64,000 bases of DNA from Terriglobia bacterium (GTDB taxonomy: Bacteria > Acidobacteriota > Terriglobia > Versatilivoradales > Versatilivoraceae), in assembly GCA_022452285.1 (NCBI GenBank), contig JAKUNG010000017.1, forward strand, positions 34,452 to 98,451, read 5' to 3'. This document shows, piece by piece, positions 1-9,264 of this stretch. A model generated the notes under the pieces. The model worked only from the letters and a program-made list of their open reading frames with translations, was not told the origin of the DNA and made no database searches. A program made the position numbers and the translations under genes. The stretch's first letter is position 1; each line of letters starts with the position of its first letter.

Positions 1-90
1 CCAGGTGGCTCTATCCAGAAATTTAATCAGATTGCTGCTAATGTGCATTATCGCCTTAAAGAAGGAGGCGAGCTAAGAAAAATTGATTAA
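1..90 (+). CDS. CRTAC1 family protein, C-terminal fragment (ASPIC/UnbV end)
   Basis: Reading frame 1 is open from the window edge to a TAA at 88-90 and encodes 29 residues ending KEGGELRKID. This tail matches the last residues of the complete CRTAC1 protein at 6491-8194 (GxxQxFxxIxAN..YxLKEGGxL), so it is the end of a second ASPIC/UnbV-type secreted beta-propeller protein whose body lies upstream of the window. A TPR gene follows 85 bases later, the same order as at 6491-9244. The paralogue alignment is seen directly; the function is unknown beyond a probable extracytoplasmic scaffold. The fragment is truncated by the window, not visibly broken. Confidence 0.8.
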   Translation, partial: PGGSIQKFNQIAANVHYRLKEGGELRKID

Positions 91-174
91 GTTTTCCAAG
101 TTTATTTTCTAGAAGAAGTAATTGTTTATTCAGCTTCGATATTTGTACTTTGTTGAATCAATAAAAAGTTTTAG

Positions 175-1173
175 TTGACTGTTGATATGAGAATTAGAGC
201 GCAAAAACAATTAGTTTGGCTAATGAACGCAAAGTTTCGTTGGTTCTTTTTTTTAGTTATTTGGCCAGTTTTATTGTTTTCTTCAGAGTCCCAGTATTAT
301 AAAGAAGCTAAAGATTATTATGATCAGAAACAATATTTAATGGCTATGCTCTCAGCGCAGAAAGCTTTGGAAGAAAATCCTCAAAATGCGGACCATATTT
401 TTTTCTATGGACTTGTGTTAACGGAGTTGCAGCAATTTACTGAAGCAGAGGAACATCTTCGTAAGGCTGTTAAGTTAAAGCCAGAAAACGCAGAATTTCA
501 TTATAGACTGGCAGCTCTTTTGTTACAGGAAAAAATGGCATTAAAAGCAATGTTATCTTTGGATGGTCGGGACGACAATTCTTTGTTGGTGACTGGAACT
601 GAGAAGGAGGCAATTAATTCTTTAAAGAAAGCAATCTCACTTAAGCCGAATCATTTTAAGGCTCGCCTTCACCTAGGACGTGCTTACTATGATCAAAACT
701 TGCACGATCTAGCTCGACGGGAGTTTTCAGCTGTTTCTGAAAAAGATGCTAGTTATCCTTGGCTTCACTACCACATTGCAATGCTGTATTCGAATGTTGG
801 CAATGTAGAGGAGGCCATTAACGAATTACAGAGGGAGATTGAGCTTTATCCAGAACATGCTCAGGCTCAACTGGAATTAGGTGAACTGTTTCTGAAGGTA
901 AGTAAATTTGAGTTTGCCTTGAAACATTTGTTAACTGCTGACGAGCGTGAAGTAAACCCTGCCGATCTGAAATATGCTTTAGCAAAGGTATACAGAAATC
1001 TTGGAGATCAAGAGAAGTCAATAACTTTGGCCAAGGAATGCCTTAACGTAGACCCTCAATTTACGGATGCCCATTACCTATTAGGACAGATCTATCGTGA
1101 AATTGGCCAAATAGAATTGTCACGTCAATCCATGGAACTTTTTCAAAAACTAAAAACCACTCCAGCCCGTTAG
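175..1173 (+). CDS. Secreted TPR-repeat protein (paralogue 1 of 4)
   Basis: A protein of up to 332 residues built almost wholly of TPR-like 34-residue units, for example AEEHLRKAVKLKPENAEFHY, repeated to the C-terminus, with a non-TPR insert around residues 120-140. TPRs mediate protein-protein contacts. The N-terminus holds one hydrophobic stretch (FRWFFFLVIWPVLLF), read as a signal peptide or membrane anchor. The longest start is TTG; in-frame ATGs at 187 and 223 are alternatives, and starting at 223 gives a compact signal peptide. No clear Shine-Dalgarno sequence is visible for any of them. It follows a CRTAC1 gene and is closely related to the proteins at 3846, 8228 and 10627, sharing the motif (Y/F)L(M/L)AM(L/I)xAQ(K/Q/R). 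Likely a periplasmic assembly partner of the CRTAC1 or cytochrome proteins (inference). Confidence 0.85.
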   Translation: MTVDMRIRAQKQLVWLMNAKFRWFFFLVIWPVLLFSSESQYYKEAKDYYDQKQYLMAMLSAQKALEENPQNADHIFFYGLVLTELQQFTEAEEHLRKAVKLKPENAEFHYRLAALLLQEKMALKAMLSLDGRDDNSLLVTGTEKEAINSLKKAISLKPNHFKARLHLGRAYYDQNLHDLARREFSAVSEKDASYPWLHYHIAMLYSNVGNVEEAINELQREIELYPEHAQAQLELGELFLKVSKFEFALKHLLTADEREVNPADLKYALAKVYRNLGDQEKSITLAKECLNVDPQFTDAHYLLGQIYREIGQIELSRQSMELFQKLKTTPAR

Positions 1174-1230
1174 ATTTTGTTTTTTGTTTAACGAACAAAT
1201 TATTCCTCTAGTAATCTAAATCCTAGAATT

Positions 1231-1983
1231 TTAAAGAGCTCCAGAGTTACGCTGAATCTCTTTCTTGTATTCTTCATGAGTTTTTGTTTTTGTTTGATTA
1301 ATCTGGGCACTGCGGGCTCGATAGTCGAGTACAAAACCACGCCGGTTGAGCGGAGTTTTGTTGGGGCCGCTTCGATGTATGGTTAAAAAATGGTGAATGG
1401 ACGCATCCCCGCGTTCAAGCAATGCAGGCACCTCAGGATATTTCAAGGGGTCAGGAGGTCCAGGAAGGGCCTTACTAAATAAGGGAAGGTTTGTTTTGAT
1501 ATGACTTAGTTCTCCTAGTTTATGACTACCTTTTATAAAGTGTACGGCTCCATTTTTTAAAGTTGTTTTATCTAGAGCGATCCAAAGGACTAAACCATAA
1601 GGTGACATATAGTTGAAGTAAGCATTTTCCTGATGAAAAAGAGCTGGAGATCCTACCCGAGCTGGTTTGTAGAAGACCTCGGTGGTTAGGGGCTCTACGG
1701 GCTCTCCAAGACATGCCTCAAGCAGTTTTAGTGTTGCTGGTCTATTAAGTATCTTTTTAAAATACCTATCGTAAAGTTCCATTCTGGAAAACTGCTTGAG
1801 AGGACCACTCCATCCTGATTCGTAAACCACATGAATCTTGGGTACAGTAGGAAGAATTTTTAAAATGTAGCGATTGATTTCCCTTTCTAGTTCATCAACT
1901 GCACTCTTTTCAAGAAAATTCTTTACAATCACAAAGCCATCGTCTTGAAACTTCTTAGCTACGTGATTAATCTTTAAGTTCAT
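1231..1983 (-). CDS. Phytanoyl-CoA dioxygenase (PhyH) family protein
   Basis: A Fe(II)/2-oxoglutarate-dependent dioxygenase of the PhyH family, expected to hydroxylate a small organic substrate in the cytoplasm. Visible features are the N-terminal DDGFVIVKNFL signature, the metal-binding HQE (HxD/E type) in ALFHQENAYFNY, a GSHKLG turn, and a distal H with downstream NxxxxxRRG for the 2-oxoglutarate carboxylate. I chose the ATG at 1983 because AAGGGA sits about eight bases upstream. The frame also extends to a TTG at 2031 that overlaps the stop of the upstream gene by four bases, which would mean translational coupling. It is co-directional with the GHL10-like gene at 2028-3776, so one transcript is likely. 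The substrate cannot be told from the sequence. Confidence 0.85.
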   Translation of the reverse strand: MNLKINHVAKKFQDDGFVIVKNFLEKSAVDELEREINRYILKILPTVPKIHVVYESGWSGPLKQFSRMELYDRYFKKILNRPATLKLLEACLGEPVEPLTTEVFYKPARVGSPALFHQENAYFNYMSPYGLVLWIALDKTTLKNGAVHFIKGSHKLGELSHIKTNLPLFSKALPGPPDPLKYPEVPALLERGDASIHHFLTIHRSGPNKTPLNRRGFVLDYRARSAQINQTKTKTHEEYKKEIQRNSGAL

Positions 1984-2027
1984 TTTTGATATCCCTTCTG
2001 ATTGCGTGAGAAAAGGAAAAATACTGA

Positions 2028-3776
2028 TCAATCAGAAACATAATCAATTTTCAGACGCAGTCCATAAAGTTGTGTATGTGAGGCTGGTGTACGACGGGAC
2101 TCTGGTCGTACCTTGCTTGGTTTATTGGGAGAGCTTTTAAGGGCCATAACTACATAATTTTCCCCTTGTTTGAAAGGAGGAGTGTTAACGGGATAACTAA
2201 TTATATACTCTTGTTCGCGAATTTTTTTCACGGTTGAATATCGGTTAACAAGAGTTATTCCATTGACTCTGCAGACAACTGTTTCGGGATGTTCTAGCCC
2301 TCTTACATCAAGTACGAGATTCATGCCCTTTAATTTGCCATTCTTTTTGGCCAGTTTTAGATTTTCTCCCACAACTAAAGGTACTCTTGCTACAACTCCA
2401 TGTTTAATTAGTCCAATCTTTCTAACAGGTAGGGGAGGCTTGCTAGAAATATGACGATAGTAGTCAAAGACATTAGTACCAATGTTATCTACACAGAATA
2501 ACTTGTTTTTCCAAAGTAAAGTCTGAGGTTCGCCAATGTCGACAAGACAAGCGTAGGATTGTGTTCGGATTTTCACTAAATCCTGTCCAGTTTTATATTC
2601 AAAAGGTGTCCCCAGATTCCACAAATAAATTCCATCGGCGCCAGATTGAAACCAATTAGTTGCTAAGGCTCTCACACCCTCTAGAAAAGACCCGCGTGAT
2701 ACGTTTTGAGCAGCTCCTTGGTTAATACAAGGATAAACAAGTACCCCATGCTTATGTGCCAATTGAGTAAATTTTTTGGTGGGCAAACTAAAAGGAGAAT
2801 AACCTCCACCCGCTATAAGAATGTCAACTAGGTCTTTTTTTACCCAGTGCGCTACATCAAGGCCTACATCGAGGGCTAATTTAAAACTGTCAGGTACTCG
2901 AGTAGCCAACAATAAAGGCCTTCCTCGTCGGTTTGCTTCTTTATCAGTCATTTGGCGAATTCGTTCCATAAACCTCGTCATAATGTCTATTTGATTTTGA
3001 TTAACAGGTTGACCGTGGAGAGTTTGGCTAAAGAAGACAGGATGACGAATGAAATCTAACTCAAAACCATCCACATTGTATCTTTGTGCAACTTCTTCAA
3101 TGATTTCATATTTTCGTTGTCGAACCGCTTTGTGAGAAAAGTCTTGAGCAGTGATATAAAGTTCCATTGAAGGTTGTTTGATACCTAGTGGATCAACTAA
3201 AAAGTGAGGGTGTTCTTTTTTCCAAAGAGTTAGACCTCCTCCAATAAAGCTATCGTGGACATCGTTCATTCGAACTGATGCAAAGATTTCCATTCCTTCT
3301 TTGTGGGCAAAATCTATGACTATTTGGAGAGGACCTCTTCCGGCTTGGATTAATTCTTTAACATTAGAGGTAACTTTTGACCAATATTCTGGAGGCCCTC
3401 CATGGGCATCACCATAGATAGGTTGTAGCTTGCTATCATAAACGGGCGCATCTGCCCAGCCACCTAAAATTGACCAAGAAATAGTATCAACTTGCGTTCC
3501 GACCAGAGGTTTAAGTCGACGTTTTAAGAAGCCTTCTGCCGTATTAGCATCATTGCGGGAAAGTTCATATGTGTCATCATTAAAAATTATTCTTCGTTGT
3601 CTATCAGCTGCTGCAATTCTAGATTTTTTTTGGGTTGATAGAGAGGATTGTTGATCTAAAATCTTGTTAGTGCAGGAAGGTAAAATTAAGCTGAAAAGGA
3701 AAATGATTGAGAGTGAATACAATTTTGAAAGCCCTTTAGAGTTTGTTCTTAATAAGTCACGAGTGTTAATGCACAT
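2028..3776 (-). CDS. GHL10-like (family 10-type) glycoside hydrolase lipoprotein
   Basis: A 582-residue protein with an N-terminal hydrophobic segment ending in LILPSC, a lipobox whose Cys would be lipidated. The central part (about residues 90-400) has the look of a TIM-barrel glycosyl-hydrolase-like family (GHL10/DUF187): a beta-strand ending IFASVRMND, then YNVDGFELDFIRHP, then VDILIAGGGYSP and GADGIYLWNLG. The acidic DGFELDF segment is the usual active-site strand of such proteins. The C-terminal 150 residues look like a beta-sandwich. The ATG start is preceded by AAGGA at good spacing. It sits upstream of the PhyH gene and downstream of a cytochrome/TPR pair, all on the minus strand. The polysaccharide substrate is unknown. 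Confidence 0.75.
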   Translation of the reverse strand: MCINTRDLLRTNSKGLSKLYSLSIIFLFSLILPSCTNKILDQQSSLSTQKKSRIAAADRQRRIIFNDDTYELSRNDANTAEGFLKRRLKPLVGTQVDTISWSILGGWADAPVYDSKLQPIYGDAHGGPPEYWSKVTSNVKELIQAGRGPLQIVIDFAHKEGMEIFASVRMNDVHDSFIGGGLTLWKKEHPHFLVDPLGIKQPSMELYITAQDFSHKAVRQRKYEIIEEVAQRYNVDGFELDFIRHPVFFSQTLHGQPVNQNQIDIMTRFMERIRQMTDKEANRRGRPLLLATRVPDSFKLALDVGLDVAHWVKKDLVDILIAGGGYSPFSLPTKKFTQLAHKHGVLVYPCINQGAAQNVSRGSFLEGVRALATNWFQSGADGIYLWNLGTPFEYKTGQDLVKIRTQSYACLVDIGEPQTLLWKNKLFCVDNIGTNVFDYYRHISSKPPLPVRKIGLIKHGVVARVPLVVGENLKLAKKNGKLKGMNLVLDVRGLEHPETVVCRVNGITLVNRYSTVKKIREQEYIISYPVNTPPFKQGENYVVMALKSSPNKPSKVRPESRRTPASHTQLYGLRLKIDYVSD

Positions 3777-3845
3777 TACAATCCTTCCAAATTAATTTAT
3801 TTAATGAATAAAATGACGTCCAAAAAAATAAATGCAAAAAGTTTC

Positions 3846-4883
3846 TTAGTTGGTGTAAGAAGTTGTAATTTGATTTTTAAGTTGTTGAAATATTTTCATT
3901 TGCCTATTGCCAAGTTCTGTCTTGCCCGTCTGATAATAGAGTTCAGCCAGAAGTTGATGGACTATAGGGACGTCAGAAACTAGTTTCAAGCACTGGCGAA
4001 TTTCTTCAATAGCTTTTTTATATTGACCTAGTTCTTTGTAAACCTTGGCCAATCCGTAGTGTAAATCAGGGAGCGAGACATTTTCTTGGTCAGCAGCTTG
4101 AAGTTGAATTAAGGCCTCATTTAATTTCCCAATCTGAAGTAGTAGATCTCCTAATTCTAATCGGGCTTGACCATGATTTGGATGATATTGAATTTCCTTT
4201 TGAAATGATTGAATAGCTTCCAAAAGTTTTCCAGCATCTAATTGGATTGTGGCTAAATGATAATGAACCCAAGGGTAGGTAGGGTCTTTTTCGGCAACTT
4301 TGGCAAATTCCTGAAATGCCCTATTTCTCATATTTTGTTCATGAAAAGTTCGTCCTAAATGCAATCGAGCCTTCAGGTGTTCTGGATCCAATTTAAGGGT
4401 ATGTTGCAGAAGCTTAATGATTTCGTTAGTCTCATTATTCGTTTTTCCCATCCCCATTCCGTTTGGTCCAAACAAAGCTTGAGTTTCTAATTGCTCCTGC
4501 ATAAGCATAGCCGCCAAGCTATAGTGAAATTCTGCGTTGGTGGAATCTAGATCAACTGCCCTTTTCAGATGGACAGAGGCCTCACTGAATTGTTTAAGTT
4601 GAACCAAAATCAGTCCGTATAAATGGTGGAAATCAGAGTTTTTCTTTTCATCATCGGTAACTCTTTGGGCTGCTATCATAGCTAGCAAGTATTCTTTCTT
4701 TTCAAACTTTTCTTGAGCCTCTCGAAAAGCTTGTGACTGAGATTCCATAGAAAACTTACTGACCGAAAAGACACTAAGAAATATTATAAACAAAGAGTTA
4801 GTCATCAAATTACTTTTCCAAAACCCATTTTTTTCTATTTTTTGGTTCACTTTGAAATACCTGTTTTTGTTTCTAAAGGACAA
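3846..4883 (-). CDS. Secreted TPR-repeat protein (paralogue 2 of 4)
   Basis: A protein of 345 residues from TTG, or 319 from the internal ATG at 4805, which gives a clean signal peptide (MTNSLFIIFLSVFSVSKF). The rest is TPR units with the same insert as its paralogues (about residues 140-160, rich in G and N). It begins 11 bases after the stop of the heptaheme cytochrome gene on the same strand, so the two form an operon. GAGGA lies four to five bases before the TTG, which favours the longer form. The tight cytochrome-TPR link suggests the TPR protein helps assemble or anchor that cytochrome (inference). Confidence 0.85.
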   Translation of the reverse strand: MSFRNKNRYFKVNQKIEKNGFWKSNLMTNSLFIIFLSVFSVSKFSMESQSQAFREAQEKFEKKEYLLAMIAAQRVTDDEKKNSDFHHLYGLILVQLKQFSEASVHLKRAVDLDSTNAEFHYSLAAMLMQEQLETQALFGPNGMGMGKTNNETNEIIKLLQHTLKLDPEHLKARLHLGRTFHEQNMRNRAFQEFAKVAEKDPTYPWVHYHLATIQLDAGKLLEAIQSFQKEIQYHPNHGQARLELGDLLLQIGKLNEALIQLQAADQENVSLPDLHYGLAKVYKELGQYKKAIEEIRQCLKLVSDVPIVHQLLAELYYQTGKTELGNRQMKIFQQLKNQITTSYTN

Positions 4884-4894
4884 GAATCCTCAAT

Positions 4895-6040
4895 TTATGG
4901 AGAATTATTTTCTGAAAGAATGCGTATCCAATGGTCAGCAAATTCAGAGTGGGTCATAAATCCTTTTTCGTAGGGCATATGGCATGTTGTACAGTCTTTT
5001 TTGGATATGGGGCAAGCTTGTAAGAGGGGATTCTTGGCTTGGTGGCATGTAAGACATTTAGTGTCATAAGCTCTAGGTTGCTGAACAAGATCTTCATGAG
5101 GATCGTGACAGGTGATGCATTGTAGTTTTCCTTTACTTTCTGTGTAGCATCGGCTGAAAACTAACCTTTGACCTGGAAAACGAGCAGTTTGTTTGTCTCC
5201 CATATGCTTGGAAATAGTCTGTAAATCCGTGCCACCAGCAGGTACTCCATGACATGCTCCACAGAAATAAATTTGTTCTATCGCTTTCATTTTTCCTGGA
5301 TTTTTAATTGTATTAACAATTTGATGGTTATCACTCATCATTGCCTGAATGTGTTTTTCTCCCGGACCGTGGCAACGTTCACAATGTACGCCCGCATTTT
5401 TGGGGTTCATTTCAATGGGTGGCAAATCAGCTTCTTGAGTGGTATGGCAAGCAAAACAATTTTCTTGTTGAGGTGGTGACATCCAGTCCGCTAAAGCCTC
5501 ATAAGTGTCCTCCACCTGTTTTTCCAATCCTGTGGTAACATCTAAACCACTAGTTTTTTGATACCAACTTACCCGGCTTTGCCCATAATTACCTTTATCT
5601 GTTAATCCTACGAAAGTTACCCCTTTTCTCCCAGCACCTAATCCCCACAAAAGATGCATCCTATTGCTTTCATTTTCCTTGGTAGCGATGAGATCTAGGA
5701 CAAAGTTTTTGTTAGGGGATTTTTCGATTTGATATTTAACATTATTTTGTTTGTCGAAGAATTGAAGGGGTATGGCTTTAAGTAGTTCTGGTATAGATTC
5801 TACTTTTCTTAAGGTACGAGCGTGTCCACTATTTATTTGGGTAGTGAATATGTTTTTATGGCAGTTGGTGCATTGGTTTGATCCAACAAAGTTATTTTCC
5901 TCAGATAGAAGTGGATTTCCTAAAAGAGAATGAAGCGGATTAAGTAATTCTAATAAAAGCAAAACACAGAAAATTGATCTATTGTTTGAAAAAATCAAAT
6001 GAATCAGTTGAATTAGTTGGAGTCTCTTACAGTTTGCCAT
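4895..6040 (-). CDS. Heptaheme c-type cytochrome (cytochrome c554-like)
   Basis: A 381-residue secreted protein with seven CXXCH heme-attachment motifs: CTNCH, CFACH, CERCH, CGACH, CITCH, CLTCH and CTTCH. The N-terminus has a hydrophobic segment (about residues 23-40), a signal or anchor. Between hemes 1 and 2 lies a long heme-free domain with LLWGLGAGRKGVTFVG, which is nearly identical in the paralogue at 9265. The C-terminus ends FMTHSEFADHWIRI, also shared; the late His may be a distal heme ligand. CERCHGPGEKHI resembles the cytochrome c554 family. Hemes would be attached in the periplasm by a maturation system not present here. The substrate or electron partner is unknown. The TPR gene downstream is probably co-transcribed. 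Confidence 0.9.
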   Translation of the reverse strand: MANCKRLQLIQLIHLIFSNNRSIFCVLLLLELLNPLHSLLGNPLLSEENNFVGSNQCTNCHKNIFTTQINSGHARTLRKVESIPELLKAIPLQFFDKQNNVKYQIEKSPNKNFVLDLIATKENESNRMHLLWGLGAGRKGVTFVGLTDKGNYGQSRVSWYQKTSGLDVTTGLEKQVEDTYEALADWMSPPQQENCFACHTTQEADLPPIEMNPKNAGVHCERCHGPGEKHIQAMMSDNHQIVNTIKNPGKMKAIEQIYFCGACHGVPAGGTDLQTISKHMGDKQTARFPGQRLVFSRCYTESKGKLQCITCHDPHEDLVQQPRAYDTKCLTCHQAKNPLLQACPISKKDCTTCHMPYEKGFMTHSEFADHWIRILSENNSP

Positions 6041-6490
6041 TCTCTTTAGTATGATGAGGAATTAGATTGGTCCTATTCTTATAAAGAAGGATTATTTGGG
6101 AGATTAATTAAAGGTTTTCAGATCTCCCCAGAAAAATTTTACACCAACATGCAGACATGGCAAGGTTAATATAATGATTAGAAAATCTTTAAACAAATAT
6201 AGTAGCGCAGCAAGAGAAAACTCTCGGAGAAATTTTATTTAAGTAGCGGCTAGGCTTTTGTCTGACCTTTTAGAAAAAGAATCGAGATTGATTATTAAAA
6301 TATTTTGATTTGAATGGGTTTTAGAGTGATATTTGGGATAATTACGGTGTGGTCAAAGATCCATGTTATTATTCTTTTTTAACTCTAGTGGCAAATGATC
6401 GGTACATTAGAAATGGAATCTGATTTTCATGATAACTGATGAAAACTGCGAGCGATCAGCAATATTCAGAAAGGTCATTAATGATTTACA
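6041..6490. other. 450-base divergent intergenic region
   Basis: AT-rich spacer between the minus-strand cytochrome/TPR operon and the plus-strand CRTAC1 gene, so it must hold two divergent promoters. I see no convincing -35/-10 pair, no tRNA and no ORF with coding character. A few imperfect short inverted repeats (for example near 6068-6095) are not strong enough to call. Confidence 0.6.
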
Positions 6491-8194
6491 ATGATTAAGT
6501 TCCTCTTGATTTTTATAACTGGCCTTCTCATCTATCTTCAAGCTCCAGTTGGAGACGATCGGATTAGTCCAATAAAATCTTTATCTTCAATATTTTTTAA
6601 AGATATTGCAAAAAAAGCTGGACTGAATTTTCAACATTTTAGTGGTAGTCCAGAAAAGCAGTATATATTGGAGAGCATGAGTGGTGGTGTGGCTTGGATC
6701 GATTTTAATCGTGATGGGTTCATTGATCTTTACCTTGTTAACGGAGGCCACTGGAACGAACTACTTGAGGGGAAGCGTAGTGTTTCTAATGCTCTTTTTC
6801 AAAATAATGGTGATGGAACCTTCACTAATGTTACTCAAAAAGCTGGGTTGAGTAGTCGCTACTGGGGTATGGGAGTTGCCGCTGGAGATTACAATAACGA
6901 TAACTGGGTGGATTTATTCGTCTGTAACTATGATTCCAACACTTTATACCGCAACAATGGAAATGGAACGTTTACTGATGTAACAACTGAAGCAAATCTG
7001 GGGGATAAACGCTGGGCGGTTAGTGCTGCTTTTGGAGATTATGATGCTGATGGGTGGGTAGATCTTTATGTTACTAACACAGTTCAATTTGATTACCAAA
7101 AGCCTGATCCAATGGACTGTCACTATCGTGGCATTACAGTGCAGTGCGGCCCCTTAGGCATGAGGGGTGATTCAGACATCCTTTATAGGAATAGGGGGAA
7201 TGGTACTTTTGAGGATGTCAGTGAGAAAACTGGGGTAGGTAATGTGATCCCTTCCTATGGCCTTGGAGTTGTTTGGAGTGATTTTGATAATGATGGTGAT
7301 CAAGATATATATGTTGCAAATGACCAAATGGCTAATTTTCTTTTTGAGAATAAGGGCAATGGAACCTTTGAGGAAATAGGCTTACTTGCTGGAGCTGCTT
7401 TCAGTGATGATGGTACTGCTCAGGGTAGTATGGGTGTTGATTTTGGAGACTACGATCGTGACGGTTTACTAGATATCTTCTTGACTCACTTTTCTGATGA
7501 TTACAATACTCTCTTGCGTAACCTAGGAAAGGGAAGATTTAGAGATGTGACTCGAGCAGCTAGCTTGACCTTTAATAGTTGGCCAATGGTTGGTTGGGGT
7601 ACGGGTTTTGTAGACTTAGACAACGATGGTTGGGAAGATATTTTTGCTGCCAATGGTCATGTTTTTCCTCAGGTAGACGACTACAAGGTTGGTATGAGTT
7701 TTCATCAACGGAGCCAGGTTTTTCATAATCTGCGCAATGGTAAATTTGAAGAGATCTCAGCCGGACTTAACAAAGTAAAAACTTGGTCAAGTCGAGGGGT
7801 GGCATTTGCTGACTTTGACAACGACGGAGATATGGATGTGGCGGTAAACAATCTTGATGGACAACCATGGCTCTTGCAAAATGAACAAGGTAACCAAGTT
7901 GGGAACTGGATTCTTTTAACTTTAGAAGGGGTTCAGTCAAATCGGAGCGCAATTGGTGCAAGGGCATATGTCAGGATAGGTTCAAAAACGCAAATGAGGG
8001 AAATTCGTGGGGGTTCCAGTTACCAATCAACGCATGACTTTAGAGTGCATTTTGGACTCGCGAACGCCAAAAATATTGACACGCTTACAATTCGCTGGGT
8101 AGATGGTACAGTACAAGAATTTCAAAACATAAAAGCTAACCAATTTTATCACCTGAAAGAGGGTGGCACCTTGGAATTAACTAACCTTCCTTAG
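6491..8194 (+). CDS. CRTAC1 family protein (FG-GAP/VCBS propeller with ASPIC/UnbV domain)
   Basis: A 567-residue secreted protein. Residues 1-20 form a hydrophobic signal segment. Seven calcium-type repeats of the FG-GAP/VCBS kind follow, each with a DxDxDG-like loop: DFNRDGFIDLY, DYNNDNWVDLF, DYDADGWVDLY, DFDNDGDQDIY, DYDRDGLLDIF, DLDNDGWEDIF and DFDNDGDMDV. This is the pattern of a seven-bladed integrin-like propeller. The last ~90 residues (GARAYVRIG...IRGGSSYQSTHDFRVHFGL...IRWVDG) are the ASPIC/UnbV domain. The family is extracellular or periplasmic and thought to bind proteins or glycans; no catalytic role is established. A TPR gene follows after 33 bases. A paralogue ends at position 90. 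Confidence 0.92.
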   Translation: MIKFLLIFITGLLIYLQAPVGDDRISPIKSLSSIFFKDIAKKAGLNFQHFSGSPEKQYILESMSGGVAWIDFNRDGFIDLYLVNGGHWNELLEGKRSVSNALFQNNGDGTFTNVTQKAGLSSRYWGMGVAAGDYNNDNWVDLFVCNYDSNTLYRNNGNGTFTDVTTEANLGDKRWAVSAAFGDYDADGWVDLYVTNTVQFDYQKPDPMDCHYRGITVQCGPLGMRGDSDILYRNRGNGTFEDVSEKTGVGNVIPSYGLGVVWSDFDNDGDQDIYVANDQMANFLFENKGNGTFEEIGLLAGAAFSDDGTAQGSMGVDFGDYDRDGLLDIFLTHFSDDYNTLLRNLGKGRFRDVTRAASLTFNSWPMVGWGTGFVDLDNDGWEDIFAANGHVFPQVDDYKVGMSFHQRSQVFHNLRNGKFEEISAGLNKVKTWSSRGVAFADFDNDGDMDVAVNNLDGQPWLLQNEQGNQVGNWILLTLEGVQSNRSAIGARAYVRIGSKTQMREIRGGSSYQSTHDFRVHFGLANAKNIDTLTIRWVDGTVQEFQNIKANQFYHLKEGGTLELTNLP

Positions 8195-8227
8195 ATTAGA
8201 AAAATGGTTTTGAGGAGATACTGATTT

Positions 8228-9244
8228 TTGAACAAGAAGAGTTCTTTTTTATATAGGCCACTGTTTATAAAGCACCTACTGAACAGATTAGTTTTGTCAG
8301 GTTTCTTAGTGCTTTGTGGAGGTCAATTACTAGCTGAATCAATTCATTTTATCGAAGCAAAAAAACATTTTGACAATGAAGAATACTTGTTGGCAATGCT
8401 GTCTGCTCAACAAGCTGTGGAGGAAGACGGAGAACAAGCGAGCTATCGTCACTTGTACGGTGTGATACTGACTGAATTGAAACAGTTTTCTGAAGCCGAG
8501 AGCCATTTAAGGAAAGCTGTATCATTGGACCCTGGAAATGCAGAATTTCAATATCGTTTGGGATCGACTTTATTGGATCAGAGTCAAGCAGCTATGATAT
8601 TAAAAAGTATGAGGGTTGGCTTAAATTTTTCAAGGAGTGAGGGAATTGATACGGAAGGGTTGCAGGCGCTGGAAAAAAGTGTAGAACTGGATGGAAACCA
8701 CTTGGAAGCTCGAGTCCGACTGGGGAAAGCATACACGGATCAAAACAGATTTGATGAGACTCTTATTCAATTTAAAACGGTTGCTCAAAAAGCTCCGCGA
8801 TATCCTCAAATACACTCCTACTTGGCTGTTCTTTACCTCGAGTTAGGGATGGCGATTAAAGCTATTCAGGAATTGACTACTGAAGTCAAATATTATCCCG
8901 ACGATGCTATGTCACATCTTGATCTTGGAGATCTTTTGTTGCAGTTAGCTCAACCCAAGCTGGCTTTGAAACACCTGCTTATAACTGAAGAGAAAAGTCC
9001 AGACACTCCTGACCTTCATTATGCCTTAGCCAAAGCTTACCGCAGCCTAAAGCAACCAAGAAAGGCTTTAGCCTCAGCACTGAAATGTGTCGAGCTTGCA
9101 CCAGAGTCTCTTTCACCTAGGTACCTCTTGTCACAGCTTTATCATCAAAATAATCAAATTGATAAGGCACGAGAGGAATTAAAAATTGCAGATAAATTGA
9201 AGAACCGACTAACTAAGACCTATCGACCTCCGAAGGCCATGTAA
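8228..9244 (+). CDS. Secreted TPR-repeat protein (paralogue 3 of 4)
   Basis: A 338-residue protein starting with TTG, preceded by GAGGAGA about ten bases upstream. The N-terminal hydrophobic segment LVLSGFLVLCGGQLLA ends in a plausible signal-peptidase site (LLA-ES), so the mature protein is exported. The remainder is TPR units, including SAEEDG-type first repeats and LRKAVSLDPGNAEFQYRLG, with the shared insert near residues 115-140. It lies 33 bases after the CRTAC1 gene, almost certainly in one transcript, and ends 20 bases before the convergent heptaheme cytochrome gene. Likely a periplasmic partner of the CRTAC1 protein (inference from conserved pairing). Confidence 0.88.
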   Translation: MNKKSSFLYRPLFIKHLLNRLVLSGFLVLCGGQLLAESIHFIEAKKHFDNEEYLLAMLSAQQAVEEDGEQASYRHLYGVILTELKQFSEAESHLRKAVSLDPGNAEFQYRLGSTLLDQSQAAMILKSMRVGLNFSRSEGIDTEGLQALEKSVELDGNHLEARVRLGKAYTDQNRFDETLIQFKTVAQKAPRYPQIHSYLAVLYLELGMAIKAIQELTTEVKYYPDDAMSHLDLGDLLLQLAQPKLALKHLLITEEKSPDTPDLHYALAKAYRSLKQPRKALASALKCVELAPESLSPRYLLSQLYHQNNQIDKAREELKIADKLKNRLTKTYRPPKAM

Positions 9245-9264
9245 ACTCAAGAACTTTTTGAAGA

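Noticed and set aside
1178..1200. Terminator between the first TPR gene and the PhyH gene (TTTGTT/AACAAA)
   Set aside because: Only six A/T-rich pairs; too weak to support.
1984..2031. Upstream TTG start for the PhyH protein
   Set aside because: The ATG at 1983 has a good ribosome-binding site and the 16 extra residues do not match the family; kept only as an alternative.
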